64,000 nt of DNA from Micromonospora echinaurantiaca (GTDB lineage: Bacteria; Actinomycetota; Actinomycetes; Mycobacteriales; Micromonosporaceae): NCBI RefSeq assembly GCF_900090235.1, contig NZ_LT607750.1:3959001-4023000 (forward strand), written 5' to 3'. Under the pieces are notes generated by a model, which had not been told where the DNA came from, made no database searches, and was given only the letters and a program-made list of their open reading frames with translations. Of the stretch, positions 17,666-25,826 are shown piece by piece. A program made the position numbers and the translations under genes. Positions within the stretch are counted from its first letter, which is position 1, and the number at the start of each line of letters is the position of its first letter.

Positions 17666-17833
17666 GCGGCGCCTCCAAGGTGGATGACAACCCACGTAGC
17701 GTGACCCGGTGAGCACAGTGGGCGATATCCGCCGATTGGTCGGCCATCGTGTCGCCAAGGTGACGCAGCGCGAACGCGGTCGGAGCCAGGAGAACCTCCG
17801 CGCCACCTTACGTCATCGCGCCGCCACTATGGG
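17666..17833. other. Intergenic region between the GH26 and beta-propeller genes
   Basis: 168 bases between two same-strand secreted-protein genes. Only the GGAGG ribosome binding site of the propeller gene is clear. The gap is long enough for a separate promoter but no canonical boxes stand out. Confidence 0.3.
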
Positions 17834-19522
17834 TCAGCGATTGCCTCCAGTCGGCTGTCGCAGGTAGGCGTCCTGCCCGGCCCGGGTGAACCCGGCCAGC
17901 GCCGCGGCGTCGTGGTTCATCGTCATGTCACACCTGCTCGACCGGGTGGTCATCCCCGCCGAGTTGAAGTAGATCGCCGCCTTGATCTTCGGGTGCGCCT
18001 TGAGCGCCGCCGGGAACTCCTCGAACCAGCGCCGCTTGGCCGCCGGGTCGGCGGCGTCGAAGTTGGTGCCGAACTCGGCGAGCATCCGCGGCTTGCCGGC
18101 GCCGATGCCGTGCTCATCCAGCCAGCGGTAGAAGCTCCCGACCGTGATGCTCGGGCTCTTCCACACCGTGCTGCCGTTGCAGACGTGGAAGTTGTACGGG
18201 TCGTAGGCCACCCAGTCGACGTAGCGGTCGCCCGGGTAGAGGCCGGCGTAGCGGTGGTGGTGGCCGGACCAGCCCATCATCGTCCACACCCAGACCGCGT
18301 TGTCCGCGCCGGCCGCGGCGAACCGGTCGTGCACGTGCCGCCAGGCCCGGACGAAGTCCGCGTCGCTCCCCTTGGCCGGCTCGTCCTCCGGCTCGTGGTC
18401 GAAGCCGAGGAAGACCGGCACGCCGGCGGCCCGGATCCGGCCGGCGACCGCGTCGATCGTCGCGTCGTACCGACCACTGTAGACATCACGCCAGGTCAGC
18501 ACGGCGCCGGCGGAGAAGATCCGGGACTCCCAGGCGAAGAAGAGCAGCCGGCCCTCGCGCATCTGCCGCTGCTCGTACGCGTCGGGGAAGGCGCCGTTGC
18601 TGCCGGTGTTGGAGAAGTCGTGGTACCGGTGCACGATGTCGAAGGTCCGGCCGACCTGCGCCTCCACCTCGGCGACCGCCCGGCCGTGGTCCCAGCCGGC
18701 GGCGGCGCTGGCCGGCGTGTACATCCCCCACCAGGCGCCGCAGGACGGGACCAGCTTCTCCGACACCTGGCCGCAGCGGCCGCTCGGCGCGCTCGGCGTC
18801 GGGCTCGGCGTGCTCCGGGTCGGGCTCGGGCTCGCCGTCGGCCGCCCGGCGGTGGTCGTCGGCGCGGCGGACGGGGCGGCCGGGGTGGTCACGGTCGGGC
18901 TGGGCCGGCTGCCGAGGTCGTAGCTGAGCAGCAGGCGGGGGCGCAGGTCGGGGTCGCGGTGCTCGCTCGACGCCCAGTAGATCCGGGTGCCCAGACCGGC
19001 CTGCGCCAGGGCGACCGTCCAGCTGCCGTTGCCGCGCACCAGCCCCGAGACGTCCCACTCGTTGAAGCCCCACGCCACCCCGGCGACGCTGTCCAGCGTG
19101 GCGCCCGCCGGCAGCGGGGTCGGCCGGGCCGCCCGGGCGTCCAGCGACGACGCGTTCGCGGTGACCGTCGCGGCGAACCGCTGCCAGGCGTACACCCGCA
19201 GGGTGGCGCGGACGTTGACCGCGTTCGCCGGCAGGTCACCGACGGTGAACGCGAGGACCGCCTCCCGGGCACCCCGGGGATTGCCGTCGCAGCGGGCCGG
19301 GCAGGTCGCCAGCGTGCTCTTCGCGCTGTTGTCGCCGTCCTGCGGCACCGCCGTGGCGGTCGTGTCCGCGCTCGCCGGGACGGTGTGGTCGTCGGCGGCC
19401 AGCAGCGGCACCGTGGTGGCCAGCAGGCCGATCGCCACCGTGACGCCGAGGACGCTCAGCACCAGCGCCTTGCGGCGGGGGCCGGCGGGCCGGGGGCGGC
19501 GGTGCAGTCCGTGCCGAGCCAA
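17834..19522 (-). CDS. Secreted GH26-like glycoside hydrolase (mannanase type) with DNRLRE/CBM96-like module
   Basis: 562 residues. A twin basic N-terminus plus a hydrophobic signal segment (ALVLSVLGVTVAIGLLATTVPLLA) indicates export. Residues about 70-200 resemble a DNRLRE/CBM96-type beta-sandwich (WDVSGLVRGNGSWTVAL). A Ser/Thr/Pro linker follows (about 203-245). The catalytic domain carries FLGFDHEPEDE (acid/base Glu) and PRMLAEFGTN (nucleophile Glu), the two GH26 signatures. TTG start, supported by AGGGAG five bases upstream. It likely trims or remodels a beta-mannan-like polymer; being next to the polysaccharide island suggests it acts on that product. Confidence 0.8.
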   Translation of the reverse strand: MARHGLHRRPRPAGPRRKALVLSVLGVTVAIGLLATTVPLLAADDHTVPASADTTATAVPQDGDNSAKSTLATCPARCDGNPRGAREAVLAFTVGDLPANAVNVRATLRVYAWQRFAATVTANASSLDARAARPTPLPAGATLDSVAGVAWGFNEWDVSGLVRGNGSWTVALAQAGLGTRIYWASSEHRDPDLRPRLLLSYDLGSRPSPTVTTPAAPSAAPTTTAGRPTASPSPTRSTPSPTPSAPSGRCGQVSEKLVPSCGAWWGMYTPASAAAGWDHGRAVAEVEAQVGRTFDIVHRYHDFSNTGSNGAFPDAYEQRQMREGRLLFFAWESRIFSAGAVLTWRDVYSGRYDATIDAVAGRIRAAGVPVFLGFDHEPEDEPAKGSDADFVRAWRHVHDRFAAAGADNAVWVWTMMGWSGHHHRYAGLYPGDRYVDWVAYDPYNFHVCNGSTVWKSPSITVGSFYRWLDEHGIGAGKPRMLAEFGTNFDAADPAAKRRWFEEFPAALKAHPKIKAAIYFNSAGMTTRSSRCDMTMNHDAAALAGFTRAGQDAYLRQPTGGNR

Positions 19523-19658
19523 GGCGACTCCCTGCGTCCGAAGTGGTTACGCTCAGCAGCGTATCGACGGTCACGGTACGTCGTGGCAAGGACAGTCGGA
19601 CCTAAGCGCGACTTAACCGACAGCTAAGGCATCGACACGGAGCGCCAGCGCCCGCGGG
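19523..19658. promoter_or_regulatory. Boundary between the polysaccharide island and the aroE block
   Basis: 136 bases, including a short AT-richer stretch around 19598-19630. It should hold the promoter of the GH26 gene and the end of the aroE transcript. An imperfect inverted motif (CTAAGCGCGACTTAA) lies near 19602. No strong terminator hairpin is visible. Confidence 0.3.
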
Positions 19659-20477
19659 TCAGCGGGCCGCGGCGAGGGCGGCGGCCATCGCGTCGCGGGG
19701 CGCCGGGACGCCGGTGAACTGCTCGAACTGGCCGATCGCCTGGGCCAGCAGCAGGTCGAGCCCGGAGACGATCCGGCAGCCGGCCGCGCCCGCCGCGGCG
19801 GCCAGCGGCGTCGGCCACGGGTCGTAGAGCGCGTCGAAGAGCACAGTGCCGGCCCGCCAGGCGACCGTCCCGGCCAGCGGGTCGGCGACCCCCTTCGGGA
19901 CGGTCGAGACCACCACGTCGGCGCGGCAGCGGTCGGCGGCGTCGGCCCAGGCCGCGCCGATCAGCGGGACGCCGACCGCGTGGGCCACCGGGCGCAACTC
20001 CTCGACCGCCGCCGCGCGGCGGGCCACCACGGTCACCTCGCGGGCAGCCAGGCGGGCCGCCGCGGCGAGCGCCGCGCGGGCGGTGCCACCCGCGCCGAGC
20101 ACCGTCACCGTGGCACCGGCCCGCACGCCGGCCCCGGCGAGCACCTCCACCATGCCGCCGACATCGGTGTTGTCCGCGTACCACGAGCCGTCCGGGCGGC
20201 GGACCAGCGTGTTGGCCGCGCCGACGGCGACGGCGACCGGCGAGGCCGCCGCGGCCACCGCGAGCGCCGCCTCCTTGCCCGGCATGGTCACCGACAGCCC
20301 GGCCCACTCCGGGCCCAGGCCGGCGACCAGGTCCGGCAGCTCCGCGGCGGCGCACTCGATCCGGTCGTACGACCACCCGGTCAGCCCGGCCGCCGCGTAG
20401 CCGGCGTTGTGGATCACCGGGGAGAGCGAGTGCGCGATCGGCTTGCCGAGCACCGCCGCCCGCCGTCGGACCGCCAT
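19659..20477 (-). CDS. aroE: Shikimate dehydrogenase
   Basis: 272 residues from the ATG at 20477, which shares one base with the mltG stop (TGATG). It reduces 3-dehydroshikimate with NADPH. The shikimate-binding GKPIAHSLSP is at residues 11-20, catalytic Lys 68 is in VTMPGKEAAL, Asp 105 in ADNTDVGG, and the NADP-binding loop LGAGGTARA at 127-135. It closes the operon DUF948-DUF6167-alaS-ruvX-mltG-aroE. In related genomes aroC-aroK normally follow close by; here the polysaccharide island intervenes. Confidence 0.93.
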   Translation of the reverse strand: MAVRRRAAVLGKPIAHSLSPVIHNAGYAAAGLTGWSYDRIECAAAELPDLVAGLGPEWAGLSVTMPGKEAALAVAAAASPVAVAVGAANTLVRRPDGSWYADNTDVGGMVEVLAGAGVRAGATVTVLGAGGTARAALAAAARLAAREVTVVARRAAAVEELRPVAHAVGVPLIGAAWADAADRCRADVVVSTVPKGVADPLAGTVAWRAGTVLFDALYDPWPTPLAAAAGAAGCRIVSGLDLLLAQAIGQFEQFTGVPAPRDAMAAALAAAR

Positions 20478-21673
20478 CAGATGATCCCGGCCTCCCGGGC
20501 CTTGACCATGTTGCGCTCGTGCTCCGGGTAGGTCTCCGCGAAAGCGGAGTGACCCTCCTTGTCGATCGCCACGAAGTACAGCCACTTGCCCGCCGGCGGG
20601 TCCATCGCACCCTCCATGGCCTGCTTGCCCGGGTTGTTGATCGGGGTCGGCGGCAGGCCGCGCAGCTTGCGGTTGTACGGGTTCTTCGGGTCGTTGAGCT
20701 CGGCGTCGGTCATGTCGGCGGAGCGCTTGGTCGGTTTTCCGATCAACTCCAGGTAGTAGTTGACCGTGACGTCCATCTCCAGGCAGTTGCACGGGAACTC
20801 GCCGAACACCCGGTTGTAGGCCACCCGGGCCACCTTGCCCAGGTCGTCCTTGTTACCCGCCTCCGCCTGTGCCAGCGATGCCACGATCAGTGCCTCGTAC
20901 GGGCTGATCCCGCCGCGCTCCTTCTGCACCCGGTCGGCGAACTCCATCTGCCCGGTGACCGTCAGGAAGTTCTCCACCATCAGCTTGAGGATGCTCTCCG
21001 CGGTGGCCTTCGGCGGGATCTCGTAGGTGTCCGGGTAGAGGAAGCCCTCGATCGACGGCTTGACCTTCTTGCCGTCGGTGCGCTTGAACCACCAGTCCGG
21101 CACGCCGAGCTCCAGCGGGTCCTTCGCCGCCGTCTCGAACTCCTTGACCGGGATCTTGGTCTGCTCGGAGAGCAGCTTGTAGACGTTCTTGGCGGTGCGG
21201 CCCTCGGGGATGGTGAGGCCGTTGACGATCCGGTTCTTCAGGTCGAGCATGGCGGCGACCGCGCTCTCCCCGCTCATCTGCTTGCGCAGCTTGTACAGGC
21301 CCGGCTGGATGTTCTTGCTGCGGGAGTTGTCCGCCGCCGCCTCGATGAACGCCTTGGGGCTCTTCACCACACCGGCGGCGTGCAGCGCGTCGGCCATGTC
21401 GGCGATGAGCGCGCCCTGCTTGATCTCGACCGTCACCTCGCCGGTGCCGGCGCCGTCGTAGTCGGGCGTGACGAAGTAGTTCTGGATCCGGTCGAAGCCG
21501 TAGAAGGCGCCGCCGCCGATGCCGCCGAGCAGCACCAGGGCGAGCAGCAGGGCCAGGACGGTCTTGCCCCGGCCGCCGGAACGCTTGTTCCGCTTCTTGG
21601 CGAAGCCGCGCCGGTGCCGGCCCTTCTCCCCCCGCTCCTGCTCGTCGAACCCGAGGTCCAGATCCTCAATCAT
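20477..21673 (-). CDS. mltG: Endolytic murein transglycosylase MltG
   Basis: 398 residues. A charged cytoplasmic N-terminus (about 38 residues), one membrane helix (TVLALLLALVLLGGIGGGAFYGF), a LysM-like region, then the YceG catalytic domain. The catalytic Glu is in VASLAQAEAG, equivalent to the ASIVEKE segment of E. coli MltG. IEGFLYPDTYEIP and NPYNRKLRGLPPTPINNPG are strong family markers. It cleaves nascent glycan strands and sets their length. It overlaps ruvX by one base (TAATG) and aroE by one base, so the three are co-translated. Confidence 0.95.
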   Translation of the reverse strand: MIEDLDLGFDEQERGEKGRHRRGFAKKRNKRSGGRGKTVLALLLALVLLGGIGGGAFYGFDRIQNYFVTPDYDGAGTGEVTVEIKQGALIADMADALHAAGVVKSPKAFIEAAADNSRSKNIQPGLYKLRKQMSGESAVAAMLDLKNRIVNGLTIPEGRTAKNVYKLLSEQTKIPVKEFETAAKDPLELGVPDWWFKRTDGKKVKPSIEGFLYPDTYEIPPKATAESILKLMVENFLTVTGQMEFADRVQKERGGISPYEALIVASLAQAEAGNKDDLGKVARVAYNRVFGEFPCNCLEMDVTVNYYLELIGKPTKRSADMTDAELNDPKNPYNRKLRGLPPTPINNPGKQAMEGAMDPPAGKWLYFVAIDKEGHSAFAETYPEHERNMVKAREAGII

Positions 21674-22131
21674 TACGTCCGCCTCCGCTGCGCATCCAGC
21701 CAGCTCTGCAGAATCTCCACCGCGGCGGCCTGGTCGACCACCGCCCGTTGCCGTTTCCCCCGGACGCCACGTTCGGCAAGCCTACGAGACGCCACGACCG
21801 TGGACATCCTCTCGTCGGTGAGCGCTACCGGAACAGGCGCTATTACATCGGCCAAGCGGTCAGCGTACGCCTTCGCGTGGACGGCGGCCGGACCGTGCTT
21901 GCCGGCGAGGTTGACCGGAAGGCCGACCACCACCTCCACCGCCTCGTGCTCGGCGACCAGCGCGGCGAGCTCGGCGATGTCGCTCGGCACCGCGTCGGGC
22001 GCCGCGGCGAGGTCGCGGGCGAGGGTGACCAGCGGGGTGGCCAGCACGCCGTGCGGGTCGGAGCGGGCGACCCCGACCCGGACCTGCCCGACGTCCACGC
22101 CGAGCCGGACACCACGCGACGCCTCCGTCAC
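21673..22131 (-). CDS. ruvX: Holliday junction resolvase-like protein RuvX/YqgF
   Basis: 152 residues, RNase H fold. LGVDVGQVRVGVARSDPHG carries the first catalytic Asp, VVVGLPVNLAGKHGPAA the family motif, and DERMSTVVASRRL the second acidic element, with a late DQAAAVEILQSWL. In bacteria the family is linked to 16S rRNA precursor processing and possibly junction cleavage. GTG start. Same operon as alaS upstream and mltG downstream, a standard actinobacterial order. Confidence 0.93.
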   Translation of the reverse strand: MTEASRGVRLGVDVGQVRVGVARSDPHGVLATPLVTLARDLAAAPDAVPSDIAELAALVAEHEAVEVVVGLPVNLAGKHGPAAVHAKAYADRLADVIAPVPVALTDERMSTVVASRRLAERGVRGKRQRAVVDQAAAVEILQSWLDAQRRRT

Positions 22132-22158
22132 CGACGGTCACCGTCCCTGGAAAGCGAA

Positions 22159-22187
22159 CCAGGGCGGACCGGCACGGTCCGCCCTGG
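22159..22187 (-). terminator. Hairpin between alaS and ruvX
   Basis: Thirteen-base perfect arms (22159-22171 and 22175-22187) with a three-base loop lie in the 73-base gap downstream of alaS. It could attenuate read-through from alaS into ruvX or stabilise the alaS mRNA end. Confidence 0.55.
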
Positions 22188-22204
22188 TCGGGCCTGGTAG
22201 CCCA

Positions 22205-24883
22205 TCACGCCTCGGCGATCGCCTTCTCGACCGTGAGCAGCAGGTTCGCGGCTTCCGCCGCCGGCAGCCCACCGCCCTGGGCGAGGTCGGGGCTGCCCCC
22301 GCCACGCCCGGACAGGGCCGCCTTGACCAGGTCGGCGGCACCGATCCCCCGGCTCCGCGCGGCCTGGTTCACCGCCACCACCAGGGACGCCTTGCCGCCC
22401 GAGCGGGCGGCCACGGCCACCACCGCCGGCCGGGCCGGGTCGATCTTGCCGCGGATCTCCTGGGCCAGCGTCCGCACGTCGTTGCCGGCCGCGCCCTCCG
22501 GCGCCTCGGTGCCCACGTAGGCGATCCCGCGCACGTCCTTGGCCTGCGCGGCGAGCGCCGCCGCACCGCCGAGCACCAACTGGGCGCGGAGCTTCTCCAG
22601 CTCCTTCTCGGCGTCGCGCAGCTGGGTGACGGTCTGCTCGACCCGGTCGGCGACCTGGTCGCTGGGCACCCGGTACAGCTCGGCGAGCCGGGCGACCAGC
22701 AGGTGCTCGCGGGCCAGGAAGTTGAACGCGTCCATGCCGACCAGCGCCTCGACCCGGCGCACCCCGGAGCCGATCGACGACTCGGAGAGGATCTTGACCA
22801 GGCCGAGCTGGCCGGAGCGCGCCACGTGGGTGCCGCCGCACAGCTCGCGGGCGTAGTCGCCGACCTCGACGACCCGCACCTCCTCGCCGTACTTCTCGCC
22901 GAACAGGGCCATCGCCCCGATCCGGCGCGCCTCCTCCAGCGAGGTGATGAAGGCGTGCACCTCCAGGTCGGCCAGGAGCACCTCGTTGACCTGCTGCTCG
23001 ACGTCGCGCAGCACGCTCGGCGCCACCCCGGTCGGGGTGTTGAAGTCGAACCGCAGCCGCCCGGGCGCGTTCAGCGAACCGGCCTGGGTGGCGGACTCGC
23101 CGAGGAAGTTGCGCATGGTCTGGTGCACCAGGTGGGTGGCGGTGTGCGAGCGGGAGATGGCCCGCCGCCGGCTGGTGTCGATCTCGGCGAAGCCGGTCTG
23201 ACCGGGCCGCACCTCGCCCCGGACCACCCGGGCCCGGTGCACGATCAGCCCGGGCACCGGCTGCTGCACGTCGAGGACCTCGACCTGGCCGTCGCCCACC
23301 GTGATCATGCCGTGGTCGGGCTGCTGCCCACCGCCCTCGGCGTAGAACGGAGTGGCGTCGAGCACCAGCTCGATCGTGTCGCCCTCGACCGCCGCGCCGA
23401 CCGGCCCGGCCGTGCCGAGCACCGCCCGGACGGTGGACTCCCGGGACACCTCGCTGTAGCCGGTGAACCGCACCGGGCCGCCGGCGTCGAGCACCCCGCG
23501 GTACGCCGACAGGTCGATGTGCCCGGTCTTGCGGGCCTGCGCGTCGGCCTTGGCCCGGGCCCGCTGGTCGGCCATCAGCCGGCGGAAGCCCTCGGCGTCC
23601 ACCGAGAGCCCCTGCTCGGCCGCGATCTCCAGGGTCAGGTCGATCGGGAAGCCGTACGTGTCGTGCAGCTGGAACGCCTTTGCGCCGGAGAGGCTCTTCC
23701 CGCCCGCGGTCCGGGTCTCCGCGATCGCGGTGTCCAGGATCGTGGTGCCCGCGCGCAGGGTGGACACGAACGCCTCCTCCTCCGCGTACGCGTAGTCGGC
23801 GATCCGGTCGAACTCGCTCGCCAGCTCCGGGTAGGACGGGGACATGCAGTCCCGGGCCACCGGCAGCAGCTCGGGCAGCGCCCGGTCCTGCCAGCCGAGC
23901 AGCCGCACCGCCCGGATCGCCCGGCGCATGATCCGGCGCAGCACGTAGCCACGCCCCTCGTTGCTCGGGGTCACCCCGTCGCCGATCAGCATCAGCGCGG
24001 TGCGCACGTGGTCGGCGACCACCCGCAGCCGCACGTCGTCCGGGTGCGACTCGCTGGCCACGTGGCCGGAGCGCGCGCCGTACCGCTTCCCGGTCAGCTC
24101 GGCGGCCTTGTCCAGGATCGGCCGGACCTCGTCGATCTCGTAGAGGTTGTCGACCCCCTGCAGGATCGAGGCCATCCGCTCCAGGCCCATGCCGGTGTCG
24201 ATGTTCTTCGCCGGCAGCTCGCCGAGGATCGGGTAGTCCTCCTTGCCGGTGCCCGGGCCCCGCTCGTACTGCATGAAGACGAGGTTCCAGAACTCCATGT
24301 AGCGGTCCTCGTCGACCGCCGGGCCGCCCTCGCGGCCGTACTCCGGGCCGCGGTCGTAGAACAGCTCCGAGCACGGGCCACACGGGCCCGGGATGCCCAT
24401 CGACCAGAAGTTGTCCGCCTTGCCGCGGCGCACGATCCGGTCGGCCGGCACGCCGACCGAGCGCCAGATGTCGAACGCCTCGTCGTCGTCGAGGTAGACC
24501 GTCGGCCAGATCCGTTCCGGGTCGAGGCCGAAGCCGCCCTGCTCCTGCGACTTCGTGACCAGGTCCCAGGCGAACGGGATCGCCCCGTCCTTGAAGTAGT
24601 CACCGAAGGAGAAGTTGCCGTTCATCTGGAAGAACGTGCCGTGCCGGCTGGTCTTGCCGACCTCGTCGATGTCCGGGGTGCGGATGCACTTCTGGACGCT
24701 CACCGCCCGCCGGTAGGACGGGGTCTGCTGGCCCAGGAAGTACGGGACGAACTGCACCATGCCGGCGTTGACGAACAGCAGGTTCGGGTCGCTGATGGCG
24801 GGCAGCGGAGCGGACGGCACCACGGTGTGACCGTTCGCCTCGAAGTGGGCGAGGTACCGCCGCTTGATCTCCGCCGTCTTCAT
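22205..24883 (-). CDS. alaS: Alanyl-tRNA synthetase
   Basis: 892 residues, full length. The class II catalytic domain begins [19 protein letters not shown]. The editing domain has [11 protein letters not shown] (near residue 576), and CGGTHV near 680 completes the zinc-binding editing site. The C-terminal DHHA1 domain ends with [13 protein letters not shown]. It charges tRNA-Ala and clears Ser- and Gly-mischarged tRNA. The start overlaps the end of the DUF6167 gene (ATGA). Confidence 0.97.
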   Translation of the reverse strand: MKTAEIKRRYLAHFEANGHTVVPSAPLPAISDPNLLFVNAGMVQFVPYFLGQQTPSYRRAVSVQKCIRTPDIDEVGKTSRHGTFFQMNGNFSFGDYFKDGAIPFAWDLVTKSQEQGGFGLDPERIWPTVYLDDDEAFDIWRSVGVPADRIVRRGKADNFWSMGIPGPCGPCSELFYDRGPEYGREGGPAVDEDRYMEFWNLVFMQYERGPGTGKEDYPILGELPAKNIDTGMGLERMASILQGVDNLYEIDEVRPILDKAAELTGKRYGARSGHVASESHPDDVRLRVVADHVRTALMLIGDGVTPSNEGRGYVLRRIMRRAIRAVRLLGWQDRALPELLPVARDCMSPSYPELASEFDRIADYAYAEEEAFVSTLRAGTTILDTAIAETRTAGGKSLSGAKAFQLHDTYGFPIDLTLEIAAEQGLSVDAEGFRRLMADQRARAKADAQARKTGHIDLSAYRGVLDAGGPVRFTGYSEVSRESTVRAVLGTAGPVGAAVEGDTIELVLDATPFYAEGGGQQPDHGMITVGDGQVEVLDVQQPVPGLIVHRARVVRGEVRPGQTGFAEIDTSRRRAISRSHTATHLVHQTMRNFLGESATQAGSLNAPGRLRFDFNTPTGVAPSVLRDVEQQVNEVLLADLEVHAFITSLEEARRIGAMALFGEKYGEEVRVVEVGDYARELCGGTHVARSGQLGLVKILSESSIGSGVRRVEALVGMDAFNFLAREHLLVARLAELYRVPSDQVADRVEQTVTQLRDAEKELEKLRAQLVLGGAAALAAQAKDVRGIAYVGTEAPEGAAGNDVRTLAQEIRGKIDPARPAVVAVAARSGGKASLVVAVNQAARSRGIGAADLVKAALSGRGGGSPDLAQGGGLPAAEAANLLLTVEKAIAEA

Positions 24884-25185
24884 CGCTGGTGTTCCTCCGG
24901 AAAGATCTCTCGGTCGCCGATGCGCGGGTCCTCCCGCAGCTCGGCGAACTGGTCGTCGAAGGCCTCGCCGCTGGCGAACGCCTCGTGGATCTCCTGCTCG
25001 CGTTCGGCCATCCCGGTCCGGACGTCCTCCACGAAGCTACGCAGCGACTCAACCAGCCCGCCAGCCGATTGCGACAACGAGCCGGCGATCCCGGCCGGCG
25101 TGTACGCCTGCGCGGTGCGGGTCGCCTTGCGGACCACCACCACGCCGACGGCCAGGCCGATGCCCAGCCAGAACAACCGCCTCAT
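24880..25185 (-). CDS. Small membrane-anchored protein (DUF6167-like)
   Basis: 101 residues. One N-terminal membrane helix ([17 protein letters not shown]), then an amphipathic helix region (residues about 35-65) and an acidic tail. It matches the small protein that sits directly before alaS in many actinobacteria. Its job is unknown. The stop overlaps the alaS start, so expression is tied to alaS. It lies 27 bases after the DUF948 gene. Confidence 0.75.
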   Translation of the reverse strand: MRRLFWLGIGLAVGVVVVRKATRTAQAYTPAGIAGSLSQSAGGLVESLRSFVEDVRTGMAEREQEIHEAFASGEAFDDQFAELREDPRIGDREIFPEEHQR

Positions 25186-25212
25186 GCTCTCAACCTCCTG
25201 GTCGCCGGGCGG

Positions 25213-25674
25213 TCAGCGGTTACCGCGCTTGGCGGCCCGGCGCTGCTGCTTGATGGTGTCGCGCACCTCGCGCTCGGTCTCGGCGTGCCGGCGGGCGGCG
25301 GCGGCCTTGCGGACGCCGTAGCCGAAGGCCGCCACCTTGACCAACGGGTTGGCGGCCGCGGCGGAGACGACGGCGGCCAGGTTCGCCACGTTGGCGGTGA
25401 TGTTCTGCGCGTGGCTGGTCATGGTGTCGACCTTGGCCAGTTGCAGGTTCACCCCGTCCAGCGAGGTCTGCACCTGCTCGAGCGCGGTGTTCACGTTCTT
25501 CACCGTGGCGTTGACGTCGCCGAGCAGTGGCGCGGTGCGGTCGTTGAGGTCGTTGATCATCCGGGTGGTGGCGTCCACGGTGTGCCGCAGCCGCAGGATG
25601 GGCAGCGTCAGGATCAACACCAGCATCGCGAACGCGATCGCCGCGATCAGCGCCGCGACCTCTCCAAAGTCCAC
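25213..25674 (-). CDS. DUF948-domain membrane protein
   Basis: 153 residues from the GTG at 25674, preferred because GAGGAGG lies seven bases upstream and the N-terminus VDFGEVAALIAAIAFAMLV starts straight into the membrane helix. After the helix comes a long heptad-like region (residues about 30-105; NDLNDRTAPLLGDVNATVKNVN) typical of DUF948. The C-terminus is basic. Function is unknown; such proteins may form coiled-coil assemblies at the membrane. First gene of the alaS operon. Confidence 0.8.
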   Translation of the reverse strand: MDFGEVAALIAAIAFAMLVLILTLPILRLRHTVDATTRMINDLNDRTAPLLGDVNATVKNVNTALEQVQTSLDGVNLQLAKVDTMTSHAQNITANVANLAAVVSAAAANPLVKVAAFGYGVRKAAAARRHAETEREVRDTIKQQRRAAKRGNR

Positions 25675-25826
25675 GCCTGTCCTCCTCAACCAGGGGGTTC
25701 CGCGGACCGGACGTCCGCGAACCGCACGACCCTTACCCATGCCGGCGCTCGGCGACCCAGGACGGGCCGGCGGGAGCAGAGCGGGCCCGCCAGCCCCAGA
25801 CCCTACCGTCCGTGATGGAAACCGGC

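Noticed and set aside
20519..25321. 1600-codon plus-strand open frame across mltG, ruvX and alaS
   Set aside because: It is the antisense shadow of several certain genes in very GC-rich DNA; the translation is low-complexity His/Arg/Gly-rich and matches no family.
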